This document shows positions 22,501 to 31,930 of a stretch of DNA of 64,000 nt, piece after piece. Origin of the DNA: Alopecurus myosuroides. Lineage: Eukaryota > Streptophyta > Magnoliopsida > Poales > Poaceae. The first letter of the stretch is position 1. Each line of letters begins with the position of its first letter. Below the pieces are notes generated by a model that saw nothing but the letters and a program-made list of their open reading frames with translations, was not told where the DNA came from and searched no databases. Location: the NCBI GenBank assembly GCA_028641055.1, contig CM054058.1, positions 494,374,209 through 494,438,208 of the forward strand, in the 5' to 3' direction. Made by a program: the position numbers and the translations under genes.

Positions 22501-25250
22501 TGAAAAGGCGTCTGAGGTAGGGCTCCTTTCACGGCTTTCGACGAGGGAGCCGCGCCACCGCACCTCCATGTACGCCGATGACGTCGTCACTTTCCTCAAG
22601 CCAGCGCGGGGGGATTTTCGTGTTTTCACGGCTCTCCTGGAGGATTTCGGTGGTGCCTCCGGACTCCACACAAACCTCGGCAAGAGCTCGGCGCACCTCA
22701 TCCGGGGAACGGGGGAGATGGCGCAACAGGTGTCCGAGGGACTCGGCTGCGCGGTGGAGGCTTTCCCTTTGCGCTATCTTGGCCTTCCCCTGGCACTGCG
22801 TAAACCCTCGGCAACACAACTGCTTTACCTGGTGGATCACGTGGCAGGACGACTCCCCAGCTGGGGAGCTCCTTTGATAAATCGGGGAGGGCGACTTTCG
22901 TTAATCCGCTCCACCCTTACGGCGGTAACGATCTTCGCAATGATGTCCCTCGACCTCCCGGCAAAGACCTTAATTGCCATTGAGAAGGTGCTTCGAGGTT
23001 TCCTGTGGAAGGGGCGTGAGAACGTCCAGGGAGGCCACTGCCTCGTCGCGTGGGACCGAGTGTGTATGCCACGGGAGGTTGGTGGTCTTGGCATCCTTAA
23101 CCTGAGATTGATGAACCTCGCCTTGCGGGCGAGATGGCTTTGGCTGGGAAGGGTGGATTTCAGCAAGCCGTGGAGGGACCTCAACATACAAGTACCCAGG
23201 CTGGTTCGGCAGATCTTTGAGGCGGCCACCCGCTCCACACTTGGTGACGGCGCATCTACATGGTTCTGGACGGACTGTTGGTTACCCTTAGGCCGAATTA
23301 GGGACTTCGCCCCCAACCTGTTTAAGGCGGTTTCGCGGGGCGCTGCCAGGAGCCGCACGGTGCGCGAGGGCTTAGCAGGCAGCTGGCTTGATGACGTGTC
23401 CCCTGACCTGCCAGCTCGTGCCCTGGCCGAGTTTCTGGATCTAGTGGATCGTCTTGCGGCAGTGGAGCTCAGGCCTGGGATCGACGATGTCTTTAGGTGG
23501 TGCTGGGATGCGAGCGGGGTGTACACCTCACGGTCGTGTTACACCGCCCTGTTTGCGGGGTCCGAGTTGATGCCGGGCGCGCAACAAATTTGGGAATCTA
23601 GGGCTCCTCTTAGATGCCGCATGTTCCTTTGGCTTGCCCTCCGGGATCGATGTTGGACTGCGGATCGGTTGGCTAGGCGTGGGTTGCCGCACCCAGACGC
23701 TTGCCCCTTCTGTGACCAGCATGACGAGTCCATTGACCATCTTATGATGGGTTGCGTGCTGGCACGGACTGTGTGGGTGGCTTGCCTCCGTGGTTGGGGC
23801 AGGGAAGGGTGGATTCCCGACCTAACCGCGTCGCTAGTTGAGTGGGTCAGTTCGAGACCGGGGCAGCGGCTTGACAGGCGGGATCTTTGGACGGCAGTGA
23901 CGCTCGTCTGTTGGATCCTGTGGTGCCACCGGAACGACGTTGTCTTCAACAATGTCACCCCCTCGCCGGCAGTGGTGCTTCGTTCGATCAGTGCTGAGGC
24001 CGAGGCCTGGCGAGCGGCTGGGCTTTTTAGGGGTTGCCTGTCAGAGGCGGAGAGGTGGAGTTTTCGCGAGGTGTAGGCGTTGAGTTGTAGCTGCTAGGCA
24101 GCGTGGTGCGCGCTTGGCGTCTGTGCCAGCCCGCAATGTAATCGCTGGCCGCTTGGCCTTTCTTCTATGTTTCTGATATGCCTCCCAGGGCATATCCTTG
24201 AAAAAAAAAATTACTACTGTGTACTAGTATTCAAATACTTTAGTTGTTCAAGTTGGTCAAATAAACTGGTGTGTATTGGTTGATTGTTTAGATTAGTGTG
24301 AGCTGCAAGTTGGTGCCATTGCTTTTATTAGTATTTGCTCCTTCTGGACAAGTTATTTTCTTTTTCTTTGTGAAGGTGGTGTAGTGTAGATGATGGCGAC
24401 ATTTTAACTTACTGCATACAAGACGGTGACAATCTCCAGCTTGCCAGTGAGCATCCACAGCGAGGTGTGCCGCTCGACAGCCACCGTGAGCACCCCACTC
24501 TGCAGCGTGCTAATAAAGAACATGATGGCCGTGCTGGAGTAGATGGCTGGGTACTTCTTGGTCAGCCTGGTCTGCAGCAGCAGCCAGAAGGAGAAGCACA
24601 GGCAGTTGGCCAGCAGGGCCATGGTGCCCAGCATCCAGCTCCTGTCGCCTCTCCCATCAGCGTCGTGAGCAGCCGGGCTCAGTGCAGCGGCGGCCTGATG
24701 CGTCAGCGGCATGCCCTTGTAGAGACTTAGCAGAAGCAGGCCAGCAAGCGACATCAGCGTCCCAACGATCTTTGCGGCCCCCGCTGTGCTTTTCACCTTC
24801 AGCGGCTCAATCTTCAGTACGACGGAGATGAGGAAGGTGAGCACAGGAGAGAGATTGATGAAGGTTATGGCAAAGGTGGCAGTGGTGCACTGCAGGCCGT
24901 AGAAGAAGCTGTACTGCGAGAGCGCGGCGCCAAACACGGCGCTGAAGAAGAGGTATGCCAGGATCTCCAGTGTGAGCTTGGGCCTCGTGCTCCTGCATTA
25001 ATGCCATGGTGCTACGCAACTTTAGAAAAGGAAGATAGATTGCATGTACAACAAAGTATTTATGTGCATACCGTTCTTTGAAATAGGCTATTGGAGCAAG
25101 GAAGACGGTGGCGACCAGCTGCCGGAGCGTGATGAGAACCAGGCGGTCCAGACCCCGCTCCAGCACCTTCTTCACCAGTGCCGTCATCACCGCTGAGATG
25201 AAATCGAAGGCCAGCATTCCCGCCACAGGCCTCCACTCCTCCACCCACAT
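19532..25250 (-). CDS. WAT1-related protein (EamA/nodulin-21-type transporter), four exons
   Basis: Exons on the minus strand: 25072-25250, 24413-24992, 19839-19990, 19532-19670; all junctions are GT..AG and phases agree, giving 349 residues. Start MWVEEWRPVAGML; stop TAA at 19532-19534. Ten hydrophobic segments are expected for this family; clear ones include ILAYLFFSAVFGAALSQY, FITFINLSPVLTFLI-like AITFINLSPVLTFLISVV, and VLGSVLMVLGLYLVLW. First EamA domain about residues 10-150, second about 190-325, ending in GKKRDE as family members do. WAT1 relatives are membrane transporters of the plasma membrane or tonoplast; WAT1 itself exports auxin from the vacuole, and the substrate here is unknown. 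Intron 2 (19991-24412) holds a LINE. No lesion seen. A paralogous pseudogene lies at 33854-36826. Confidence 0.92.
20046..20462 (+). CDS. LINE ORF1, C-terminal part only
   Basis: Open from the LINE border to TGA at 20460-20462, without its own start because the element is 5'-truncated. Strongly basic (SPVLPRPKGRRNRAKWSQ, RRSRRIRGQ) followed by a conserved end EALQAYQELFSRPLCQEHIN, as in plant LINE ORF1 proteins that bind RNA. It ends 59 bp before the ORF2 ATG. Confidence 0.75.
   Translation, partial: HQLHGSPKQSACQSKSVPGRGRPLFRGSLRRSISPVLPRPKGRRNRAKWSQAGPVRRSRRIRGQLAGPTPVKKQQRTLIFKLGIAHEGGVIGDEALQAYQELFSRPLCQEHINAILGLFGWQPDALPMVDDIPSLVAQ
20522..24076 (+). CDS. LINE ORF2: endonuclease, reverse transcriptase, zf-RVT
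   Basis: About 1184 residues, uninterrupted. Start chosen at 20522 (MDFCIEIWNARGLNS), where the endonuclease fold begins; an in-frame ATG ten codons earlier is possible. Order: APE-type endonuclease at about 1-230 (CLQETK, SGDFNMITD, SGPSDHCPLLLDL); linker; non-LTR reverse transcriptase at about 460-780 (FRPISLIHGFAKLVAKVL, HQSAFIRGRCLHDNF, LKLDIRKAFDTVDW, LRQGDPLSPLLFIL, SMYADDVVTF); C-terminal zf-RVT domain (CPFCDQHDESIDHLMMGC). All key motifs, including the YADD box, are intact, so the protein could be active, though the element has lost its promoter end. Confidence 0.95.
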   Translation: MDFCIEIWNARGLNSLARSLAIFQVVSAARPALVCLQETKMEVITDVVVRECLGPGFDFFFLPAVGTRGGILLAWRTSMVTVSNPHLTTNTITASVVVGDEPGWWFTGVYGPQEEEAKRDFLVELREIRDLHAGPWVVSGDFNMITDPEDKSQGALHRGLMGRFKRTLAELELKDIYLNGRRFTWSNERRHATLVRLDRVFSTVDWDAAFPEAFLSALSSGPSDHCPLLLDLDPGHLRGRRFQFQAFWPKVEGFQEVVKGAWTCATEVRNPFKRLSARLQEAARRLSQWSSRFIGNIKHQILIANEVILRLDSAMDERGLSIEEHALRKLLKRKLLGLASLERSMARQRSRLLWLREDEACTRFFNAAASHRRRKNFVSHLMVDGIRVSDHEGKAAAVDEFFAELLGSAPDRPFSLDLDFLGIPSVDLHSLEEEFSEEEVWKVIRAMPLDKCPGPDGFTTRFYVACWDTIKGDVLDAFRDLSRLDHRGFGAVNQAFITLLPKKPDAVLVGDFRPISLIHGFAKLVAKVLATRVAPFIPQLVGVHQSAFIRGRCLHDNFMLVQGMARKLHSTATPAVLLKLDIRKAFDTVDWAFLFEVLRKMGFGERWLAWICALLSTASTRVLTNGIPGCWIANMRGLRQGDPLSPLLFILVMEVLYRLIEKASEVGLLSRLSTREPRHRTSMYADDVVTFLKPARGDFRVFTALLEDFGGASGLHTNLGKSSAHLIRGTGEMAQQVSEGLGCAVEAFPLRYLGLPLALRKPSATQLLYLVDHVAGRLPSWGAPLINRGGRLSLIRSTLTAVTIFAMMSLDLPAKTLIAIEKVLRGFLWKGRENVQGGHCLVAWDRVCMPREVGGLGILNLRLMNLALRARWLWLGRVDFSKPWRDLNIQVPRLVRQIFEAATRSTLGDGASTWFWTDCWLPLGRIRDFAPNLFKAVSRGAARSRTVREGLAGSWLDDVSPDLPARALAEFLDLVDRLAAVELRPGIDDVFRWCWDASGVYTSRSCYTALFAGSELMPGAQQIWESRAPLRCRMFLWLALRDRCWTADRLARRGLPHPDACPFCDQHDESIDHLMMGCVLARTVWVACLRGWGREGWIPDLTASLVEWVSSRPGQRLDRRDLWTAVTLVCWILWCHRNDVVFNNVTPSPAVVLRSISAEAEAWRAAGLFRGCLSEAERWSFREV

Positions 25251-25303
25251 TGTAAGATTTCTGCTAGATACAAGATGACTGGTATGGTCATGATCTGTCT
25301 GAT

Positions 25304-25311
25304 TATATATA
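25304..25311 (-). promoter_or_regulatory. TATA box of the WAT1-related gene
   Basis: TATATATA on the minus strand, about 54 bp upstream of the ATG at 25250. Only about 50 bp separate it from the transposon border at 25363. Confidence 0.6.
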
Positions 25312-25362
25312 GAGCCCTGCAATGCCACTCACTGACCAAAAGTGACAGCCAGGGAAAAAAAA

Positions 25363-25456
25363 GGGTCATTTATCGAATTGCCCATAGCGGACCACTTGTA
25401 CTCAGTTTTACCCCTAGAGCTGAATCGACCTCAGTTTTGCCCCTAGTCTGTGCGCA
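25363..25456 (+). repeat. left terminal inverted repeat of the Mutator-like element
   Basis: Pairs with 33050-33144. The outermost 45 bp are more diverged than the inner 50 bp. Confidence 0.85.
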
Positions 25457-25479
25457 ACTACTATGGAGAGGCTGGAACG

Positions 25480-25565
25480 GTAAGTTTGGAGTCGACTCCG
25501 TTTCGCGAAGTGGGACCGAGGAGTCAGACTCCGTTTCGTGAAGTGGGTCCGAGTGGGACTGCCAA
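25480..25565 (+). repeat. short tandem duplication next to the left TIR
   Basis: ACTCCGTTTCGCGAAGTGGG is repeated 33-35 bp later as ACTCCGTTTCGTGAAGTGGG; two copies. Confidence 0.75.
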
Positions 25566-25932
25566 GTTCGTTGAAACCATCCGGAGCTTACAGGTGGGAC
25601 CGCGCAATTAGTTGACTACGCTGAATAGTCCACACCCGAGTTTCCCGCCACCACCATCGTGCGCTGCCGCCCAATTTAGTTGACCCGCCGTCGTGCGCTG
25701 CCGCTCACGCCGCCGCCACCGCCGCACCATCCCCTGCTGCGCCACGAGCACCTGCGGCACCACCACCACCACCACCACCACCACCGCTGGGTTCGGCTTG
25801 GGGGGCGAAAAGGCGGGGCAGCCCACGCTGGCCAGAGCTGTCAGCGACGCGTGGAAAAACCGTGGGCCCCCGGGTCGTTCAAAGTCTGCCGGAGTAACGG
25901 CACGCGCGTCGCAGTAAATGACCCGCCAGGGC

Positions 25933-25939
25933 TACAAAA
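25933..25939 (+). promoter_or_regulatory. TATA-like box before the first ORF of the TIR element
   Basis: TACAAAA lies about 107 bp upstream of the ATG at 26046 and precedes a C-rich leader. Confidence 0.4.
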
Positions 25940-26045
25940 GGCCCCTCACCGCTCGCCGCTCTCCTCATTCTCGCCGTTCATCTCCTCGCCCTCACCGCAC
26001 AAACTCTCATCGCCCTCGCCGCACTTCACCAGACACCCCGAGACG

Positions 26046-26741
26046 ATGCCTCGCCGACTCCGTGCATGGCGCAACTCGCCGTTGTACTGCCGACCCACGG
26101 CCGGGACGCGGGGCCACAATGACGGCGAGGAGAACGAGCAGCCGGCGCCGGAGGAGGCAGCGCCCGAGCAGCAGCTGCCGCAGGAGGAGGCGGGGCCCGA
26201 GCAGCAGCAGCCGCCGGAGGAGGCGGCGCCCGAGCAGGAGCCGCCGCAGGAGGCGCCGCGCTGGAGGAGGCTCAGGCGGATGCAGCCTATCTGGCCCGAG
26301 CAGCACGCCACCGTCTACTCGTTCGAAACATGGCGGAACGAGGAGGCGTTCCACACGGTCCGCTCCTGGCTAAAGGAGGCGGCGGCAACGGCCGAGGCTG
26401 CCGCTGTTCGTGCATCCCTGGAGACCCACCAGAGGGAGCAGGCGGAGCGCCAGGTCTACCGGGAGCTCGCCGCAACCGCGGCGTCGGATGAGCAGCAGGC
26501 GGTCGTCGCGCTGTACGAGAGCGATCGGCGCAAGGCTGCCCTGCAGAGCGAGAGGCGGGACCGCCGCCATCCCTCCGAGCAGGCGCAGCTGCACCGGCTG
26601 CGGATCCGAGGCAGAGCGGAGCGGCATGCGATCGCTACGCTGGCGAACCCATCGCCCTTAGCCAAGAACGACCACGAGGCGGGGCCCTCCAGCATGCTGG
26701 CCTACGACGACAGCGATGAGGACGACGAGGAAGAGGAGTAG
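26046..26741 (+). CDS. intronless ORF, Pro/Glu/Gln-rich coiled-coil protein, function unknown
   Basis: 231 residues from MPRRLRAWRNSPLYCRPTAG to an acidic end DDSDEDDEEEE. The frame is open for 122 codons upstream, but that part is a His/Pro-rich low-complexity stretch and the ATG at 26046 follows a TATA-like box and leader, so I chose it. Visible: three imperfect repeats of the EEAAPEQ(Q/E) type at residues 39-75, a basic patch RWRRLRRMQPIWPEQ, then a long Ala/Glu/Arg/Gln helix (about 100-200) likely to form a coiled coil. No enzyme motif. It lies in a transposon, so it may be an element-borne gene, a captured gene or a chance ORF in GC-rich DNA. I do not recognise it. Confidence 0.5.
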   Translation: MPRRLRAWRNSPLYCRPTAGTRGHNDGEENEQPAPEEAAPEQQLPQEEAGPEQQQPPEEAAPEQEPPQEAPRWRRLRRMQPIWPEQHATVYSFETWRNEEAFHTVRSWLKEAAATAEAAAVRASLETHQREQAERQVYRELAATAASDEQQAVVALYESDRRKAALQSERRDRRHPSEQAQLHRLRIRGRAERHAIATLANPSPLAKNDHEAGPSSMLAYDDSDEDDEEEE

Positions 26742-27002
26742 AGGACGACGTCTAGGAGGAGGGCGACGACTAGGCCTCTCGGGCAACCGTAGTTAATTTT
26801 TTTTTAAGTTTTTTCAATGTTTTTAGTTAAATTATGCCGTCTAGCTTTCTGTAAAACTATCGTCGAATCTATGAATTTTAGCCTAATTCAATGAGTTCGC
26901 GTTTTTTAATTAATTTTGAGTATTTCTGAACGCAATCACGAGCCAGAATGTAGATTAAAAGCGAAAAGAATGTTTGAATAATGTTGTATATATGATGCAT
27001 GT
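26742..27002. other. AT-rich 3' flank of the first ORF
   Basis: Turns sharply from GC-rich to AT-rich directly after the stop codon. No feature beyond possible 3' UTR. Confidence 0.4.
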
Positions 27003-28225
27003 TGAACTAAGTCATTCCAAAATTTTGGGCAAATGTGCTTCAAATGAGGTCTGAAGCTAGGGTAAATCACATATAACAACGTTGTGCGTTGGATTCATGT
27101 CATTTTGATTTGTTTTGAATTTTTTATGCTCATTTGCAACCATCGCTCAATTCTCGTGAGAAATGTGCTTCAAATGAGGTCCGAAGCAAGGGTAAATACC
27201 CCCGTTTATAATTTCATGAAAAATTCGACCTTGCCAAAATTAACCAAATAAATTTGAGGACCAACTATATCACATATAACAACGTTGTGCGTTCGATTCA
27301 TGTCATTTTGAATGTGTTTGAATTATTTATGCTCATTTGCAACCATCGCTCAATTCTCGTGAGAAATGTGCTTGAAATGAGGTCCGAAGCAAAGGGTAAA
27401 TACCCCCGTTTATAATTTCATGAAAAATTCGACCTTGCCAAAATTAACCAAATAAATTTGAGGAGCAACTATATCACATATAACAACGTTGTGTGTTGGA
27501 TTCATGTCATTCTGATTTGTTTTGAATTTTTTATGCTCATTTGCAACCATCGCTCAATTCTCGTGAGAAATGTGCTTCAAATGAGGTCCGAAGCTAGGGT
27601 AAATACCCCCGTTTATAATTTCATGAAAAATTCGACCTTGCCAAAATTAACCAAATAAATTTGAGGAGCAACTATATCACATATAACAACGTTGTGTGTT
27701 GGATTCATGTCATTCTGATTTGTTTTGAATTTTTTATGCTCATTTGCAACCATCGCTCAATTCTCGTGAGAAATGTGCTTCAAATGAGGTCCGAAGCTAG
27801 GGTAAATACCCCCGTTTATAATTTCATGAAAAATTCGACCTTGCCAAAATTATCCATAGAAATTTGAGGATCAACTATATCACATATAACAACGTTGTGT
27901 GTTGGATTCATGTCATTTTGATTTGTTTTGAAATTTTTATGCTCATTTGCAACCATCGCTCAATTCTCGTGAGAAATGTGCTTCAAATGAGGTCCGAAGC
28001 AAGGGTAAATACCCCCGTTTATAATTTCATGAAAAATTCGACCTTGCCAAAATTATCCATAGAAATTTGAGGATCAACTATATCACATATAACAACGTTG
28101 TGTGTTGGATTCATGTCATTTTGATTTGTTTTGAATTTTTTATGCTCATTTGCAACCATCGCTCAATTCTCGTTTGAAATGTGCTTCAAATGAGGTCCGA
28201 AGCTAGGGTAAATACCCCCATTTGT
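27003..28225. repeat. 203-bp tandem array, about six copies
   Basis: TCACATATAACAACGTTGTG occurs at 27067, 27270, 27474, 27677, 27880 and 28083, so the period is 203 bp (one step of 204). The first and last copies are partial. Units differ by only a few bases. Each unit holds a 66-68-codon plus-strand ORF (MRSNYITYNNVVCWIHVILI), but 203 is not a multiple of three, so the ORF closes in each unit rather than forming one long protein. Confidence 0.95.
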
Positions 28226-29202
28226 GCTTCAACATTTTTTGGCATATTTTATAAATCAACCAAATGAATTTCCTAGACATCTATTCTACATGTATAGTGT
28301 AAATCTGAAGTTTCATTATGTTTTGAATAATTCTTCTATTTTTTATTTTTTATTTAAATAACATGGTTTAATAGAAACATCATATGTAAAACTGATAAAA
28401 ATCATCTCTGTAGTAAATCTGAAGTTTCATTATATTTTTTATTTAAATAACATGGTTTATAATACTTAACAGCAAAGAAATCATATGTAGAACCATCGAT
28501 CCCTGTGGCCAACGTACCAACCAATCAGAGCGCAGAACGAACGTCTCGCGGATCGCTGTGGCTGCGAGCGCATCCGTCCGATGCACGATTCCTTCTAGAA
28601 GGCGTCGATCCAACAGCCCAGGTCGAATCTCTGTGTTTCCTTCTAGAAGCTTTTCGGCTGGTCAAACAGAGGGTTGACCAAGCTTGAAATGAGCATAAAT
28701 AATTCAAAAAAAATCGAAAAAATATATTGGCGACGCACATAGTAGTGTTATGTCATATAGTAACGAGAAAAAAATATAAACCTGTCTTATAAAGAATGGA
28801 ACGAAAAAACCTTGTGTAACATATGATATCTTGAACAGTCTAGTAGAGAGTTCAAGATAATGAGATGAGTTTCAAACCTTTTGAACTCAAATAAGGTCAA
28901 AATCTCACCAAAGCTTCATTTTGGTGTGACTAAGAAAGATCCAAAGTTATTTTTCCATTTTGATGTTTTAAACTTGTTTTATTTACGATTTTCGATTAAA
29001 ACCATTATTATTCAAAAGAAAATAAATAATACGAATATTCATCCAATAAATTTTTGGGCTTCGGAATTGCATTATATAGGTCTAATACAAGTCTAGTAAA
29101 AATATAAATAGGATTTATAAACATTAGAACGAAATCCATCACTAAAATGAGATTCCTCGAATACAAGACTAGAGATTTCAAAGAATAAGAGGTGGAAACA
29201 TT
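28226..29202. other. spacer between the two tandem arrays
   Basis: AT-rich with a GC-richer island at 28500-28690 that contains TTCCTTCTAGAAG twice. No gene recognised. Confidence 0.45.
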
Positions 29203-31201
29203 GTGAATCTTCCGAAGAGGTGGGTTCTACCTTTTGTTTTGTGTTCCTATGGGCTATACTAGCACAACCAAGCAAATAGTTCCACATTGCTACCACCTTT
29301 CGACGCTGTTACCGCGTGTTTCCGTATAAGTCCGGTATTTCTCCAGCGGGGCTAGGGTTTCACCGGGAGGCTACGGAGCGTCTGGATCCCAACACAAGCT
29401 AGGGGGTGCCATACCATGTTAGTATAGGTGTGTTGTGTGCTTTGTATGTCCAAGATTGCTCTCTGGGGTGTGACCCGGCTTCACCGGCATCCACTTCTCT
29501 CTCGTAGGCGATTACAGGGTGAAACTCCCGTATCGGACCAAACACCGTGAATCTTCCGAAGAGGTGGGTTCTACCTTTTTGTTCTGTGTTCCTATGGGCT
29601 ATCCTAGCACAACCAAGCAAATAGTTCCACATTGCTACCCCCTTTCGACGCTGTTACCGCGTGTTTCCGTATAAGTCCGGTATTTCTCCAGCGGGGCTAG
29701 GGTTTCACCGGGAGGCTACCGAGCGTCTGGATCCCAACACAAGCTAGGGGGTGCCATACCATGTTAGTATAGGTGTGTTGTGTGCTTTGTATGTCCAAGA
29801 TTGCTCTCTGGGGTGTGACCCGGCTTCACCGGCATCCACTTCTCTCTCGTAGGCGATTACAGGGTGAAACTCCCGTATCGGACCAAACACCGTGAATCTT
29901 CCGAAGAGGTGGGTTCTACCTTTTTGTTTTGTGTTCCTATGGGCTATCCTACCACAACCAAGCAAATAGTTCCACATTGCTACCCCCTTTCGACGCTGTT
30001 ACCGCGTGTTTCCGTATAAGTCCGGTATTTCTCCAGCGGGGCTAGGGTTTCACCGGGAGGGGGGCTACGGAGCGTCTGGATCCCAACACAAGCTAGGGGG
30101 TGCCATACCATGTTAGTATAGGTGTGTTGTGTGCTTTGTATGTCCAAGATTGCTCTCTGGGGTGTGACCCGGCTTCACCGGCATCCACTTCTCTCTCGTA
30201 GGCGATTACAGGGTGAAACTCCCGTATCGGACCAAACACCGTGAATCTTCCGAAGAGGTGGGTTCTACCTTTTTGTTCTGTGTTCCTATGGGCTATCCTA
30301 CCACAACCAAGCAAATAGTTCCACATTGCTACCCCCTTTCGACGCTGTTACCGCGTGTTTCCGTATAAGTCCGGTATTTCTCCAGCGGGGCTAGGGTTTC
30401 ACCGGGAGGGGGCTACGGAGCGTCTGGATCCCAACACAAGCTAGGGGGTGCCATACCATGTTAGTATAGGTGTGTTGTGTGCTTTGTATGTCCAAGATTG
30501 CTCTCTGGGGTGTGACCAGGCTTCACCGGCATCCACTTCTCTCTCGTAGGCGATTACAGGGTGAAACTCCCGTATCGGACCAAACACCGTGAATCTTCCG
30601 AAGAGGTGGGTTCTACCTTTTTGTTCTGTGTTCCTATGGGCTATCCTCGCACAACCAAGCAAATAGTTCCACATTGCTACCCCCTTTCGACGCTGTTACC
30701 GCGTGTTTCCGTATAAGTCCGGTATTTCTCCAGCGGGGCTAGGGTTTCACCGGGAGGGGGGCTACGGAGCGTCTGGATCCCAACACAAGCTAGGGGGTGC
30801 CATACCATGTTAGTATAGGTGTGTTGTGTGCTTTGTATGTCCAAGATTGCTCTCTGGGGTGTGACCAGGCTTCACCGGCATCCACTTCTCTCTCGTAGGC
30901 GATTACAGGGTGAAACTCCCGTATCGGACCAAACACCGTGAAATCTTCCGAAGAGGTGGGTTCTACCTTTTTGTTCTGTGTTCCTATGGGCTATCCTAGC
31001 ACAACCAAGCAAATAGTTCCACATTGCTACCCCCTTTCGACGCTGTTACCGCGTGTTTCCGTATAAGTCCGGTATTTCTCCAGCGGGGCTAGGGTTTCAC
31101 CGGGAGGGGGGCTACGGAGCGTCTGGATCCCAACACAAGCTAGGGGGTGCCATACCATGTTAGTATAGGTGTGTTGTGTGCTTTGTATGTCCAAGATTGC
31201 T
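29203..31201. repeat. 344-349-bp tandem array, nearly six copies
   Basis: GTGAATCTTCCGAAGAGG (or with one extra A) occurs at 29203, 29547, 29892, 30241, 30589 and 30938. Steps of 344, 345, 349, 348 and 349 differ mainly by the length of a G run near GGGAGGGGGGCTACGG. The last copy breaks off at 31201. Units are almost identical, so the array expanded recently. Four units hold a 77-codon minus-strand ORF starting MWNYLLGC. Confidence 0.95.
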
Positions 31202-31423
31202 TTCCCGCACAGAGAAGCGCTCGTCTCAGCGTCTGCAGGCCGTTGCCGCCGTAGTTTGCATGCATGGACTCGATCTGCACCGTTCCTTACGGTCAAACGA
31301 TCGAAAATGAAGCGGTGCATGGACTGGGTGTTTTGTCTCAATGTAACGGCCCCGTTCACCAGCCCAGGTGCATGCACGCCTCGTTTTTTCAGAGTAAACA
31401 ACGTGGCAGAAGAAGAAAATAGT

Positions 31424-31573
31424 TAACGTCGCGTCGCATTTGCAGCAGCCCTGCACGCCTTGTTTCAGAAACACGAGTCGCGTCGCATTTGCAGCGACGC
31501 AGCCCTCCACGCCTGGTTTCAGAAACACGAGTCGCGTCGCATTTGCAGCGACGCAGCCCTCCACGCCTAGTTT
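31424..31573. repeat. 54-bp tandem repeat, three copies
   Basis: CGTCGCATTTGCAGCGACGC with CCCTCCACGCCTGGTTTCAG repeats at 54-bp steps; the first copy is shorter by a few bases. Confidence 0.85.
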
Positions 31574-31769
31574 TCACAAGATACGCATCAATGCATATGC
31601 AGCGAGGCAGGATTTGGCGTGAGACTTTGGACTTTCTTCTCTTCACCTCTTTAATACACGCATGCAACGTCGAATCACTTCGACTGACGAATGCACACGC
31701 GCTCGTACTCCGTATCAATAGCTGTCCGGCCTACGCCTACGCCTATGCCTGTTCTACACCGCTTTGACC

Positions 31770-31834
31770 ATGCATCTACCCAAATAAATTCAAGGTTTTC
31801 ACACAGTTTGCTTCATCTACCCAAATAAATTCAC
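31770..31834. repeat. short direct repeat before the second ORF
   Basis: CATCTACCCAAATAAATTCA occurs twice about 40 bp apart. A TATA-like TTTAAATA follows at 31848-31855. Confidence 0.7.
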
Positions 31835-31930
31835 GTCTAATCGTGTCTTTAAATATTCCTTCAGTCGTCCTCCATATTCTCATCCCTCTCCAGCCATTTG
31901 CCCTTCTCTCCCTTCAAGCCCTAACGCACA

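Larger units (their letters stand above)
20046..24210 (+). mobile_element. LINE, 5'-truncated, with intact ORF2, in intron 2 of the WAT1-related gene
   Basis: Flanked by a perfect 10-bp target duplication TTACTACTGT (20036-20045 and 24211-24220); the 3' end is a run of ten A at 24201-24210. It holds the 3' part of ORF1 and a full ORF2. Orientation is opposite to the host gene. Its GC-rich body stands out from the AT-rich intron. Confidence 0.95.

Noticed and set aside
25680..26045. Upstream extension of the 26046 ORF with a run of His and Pro
   Set aside because: Low-complexity translation of CAC/CCG repeats lying before and across the TATA-like box; the ATG at 26046 is the better start.
27458..28070. 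Repeated 66-68-codon ORFs as small proteins
   Set aside because: Identity is explained by recent tandem duplication; no leader, TATA or known family.
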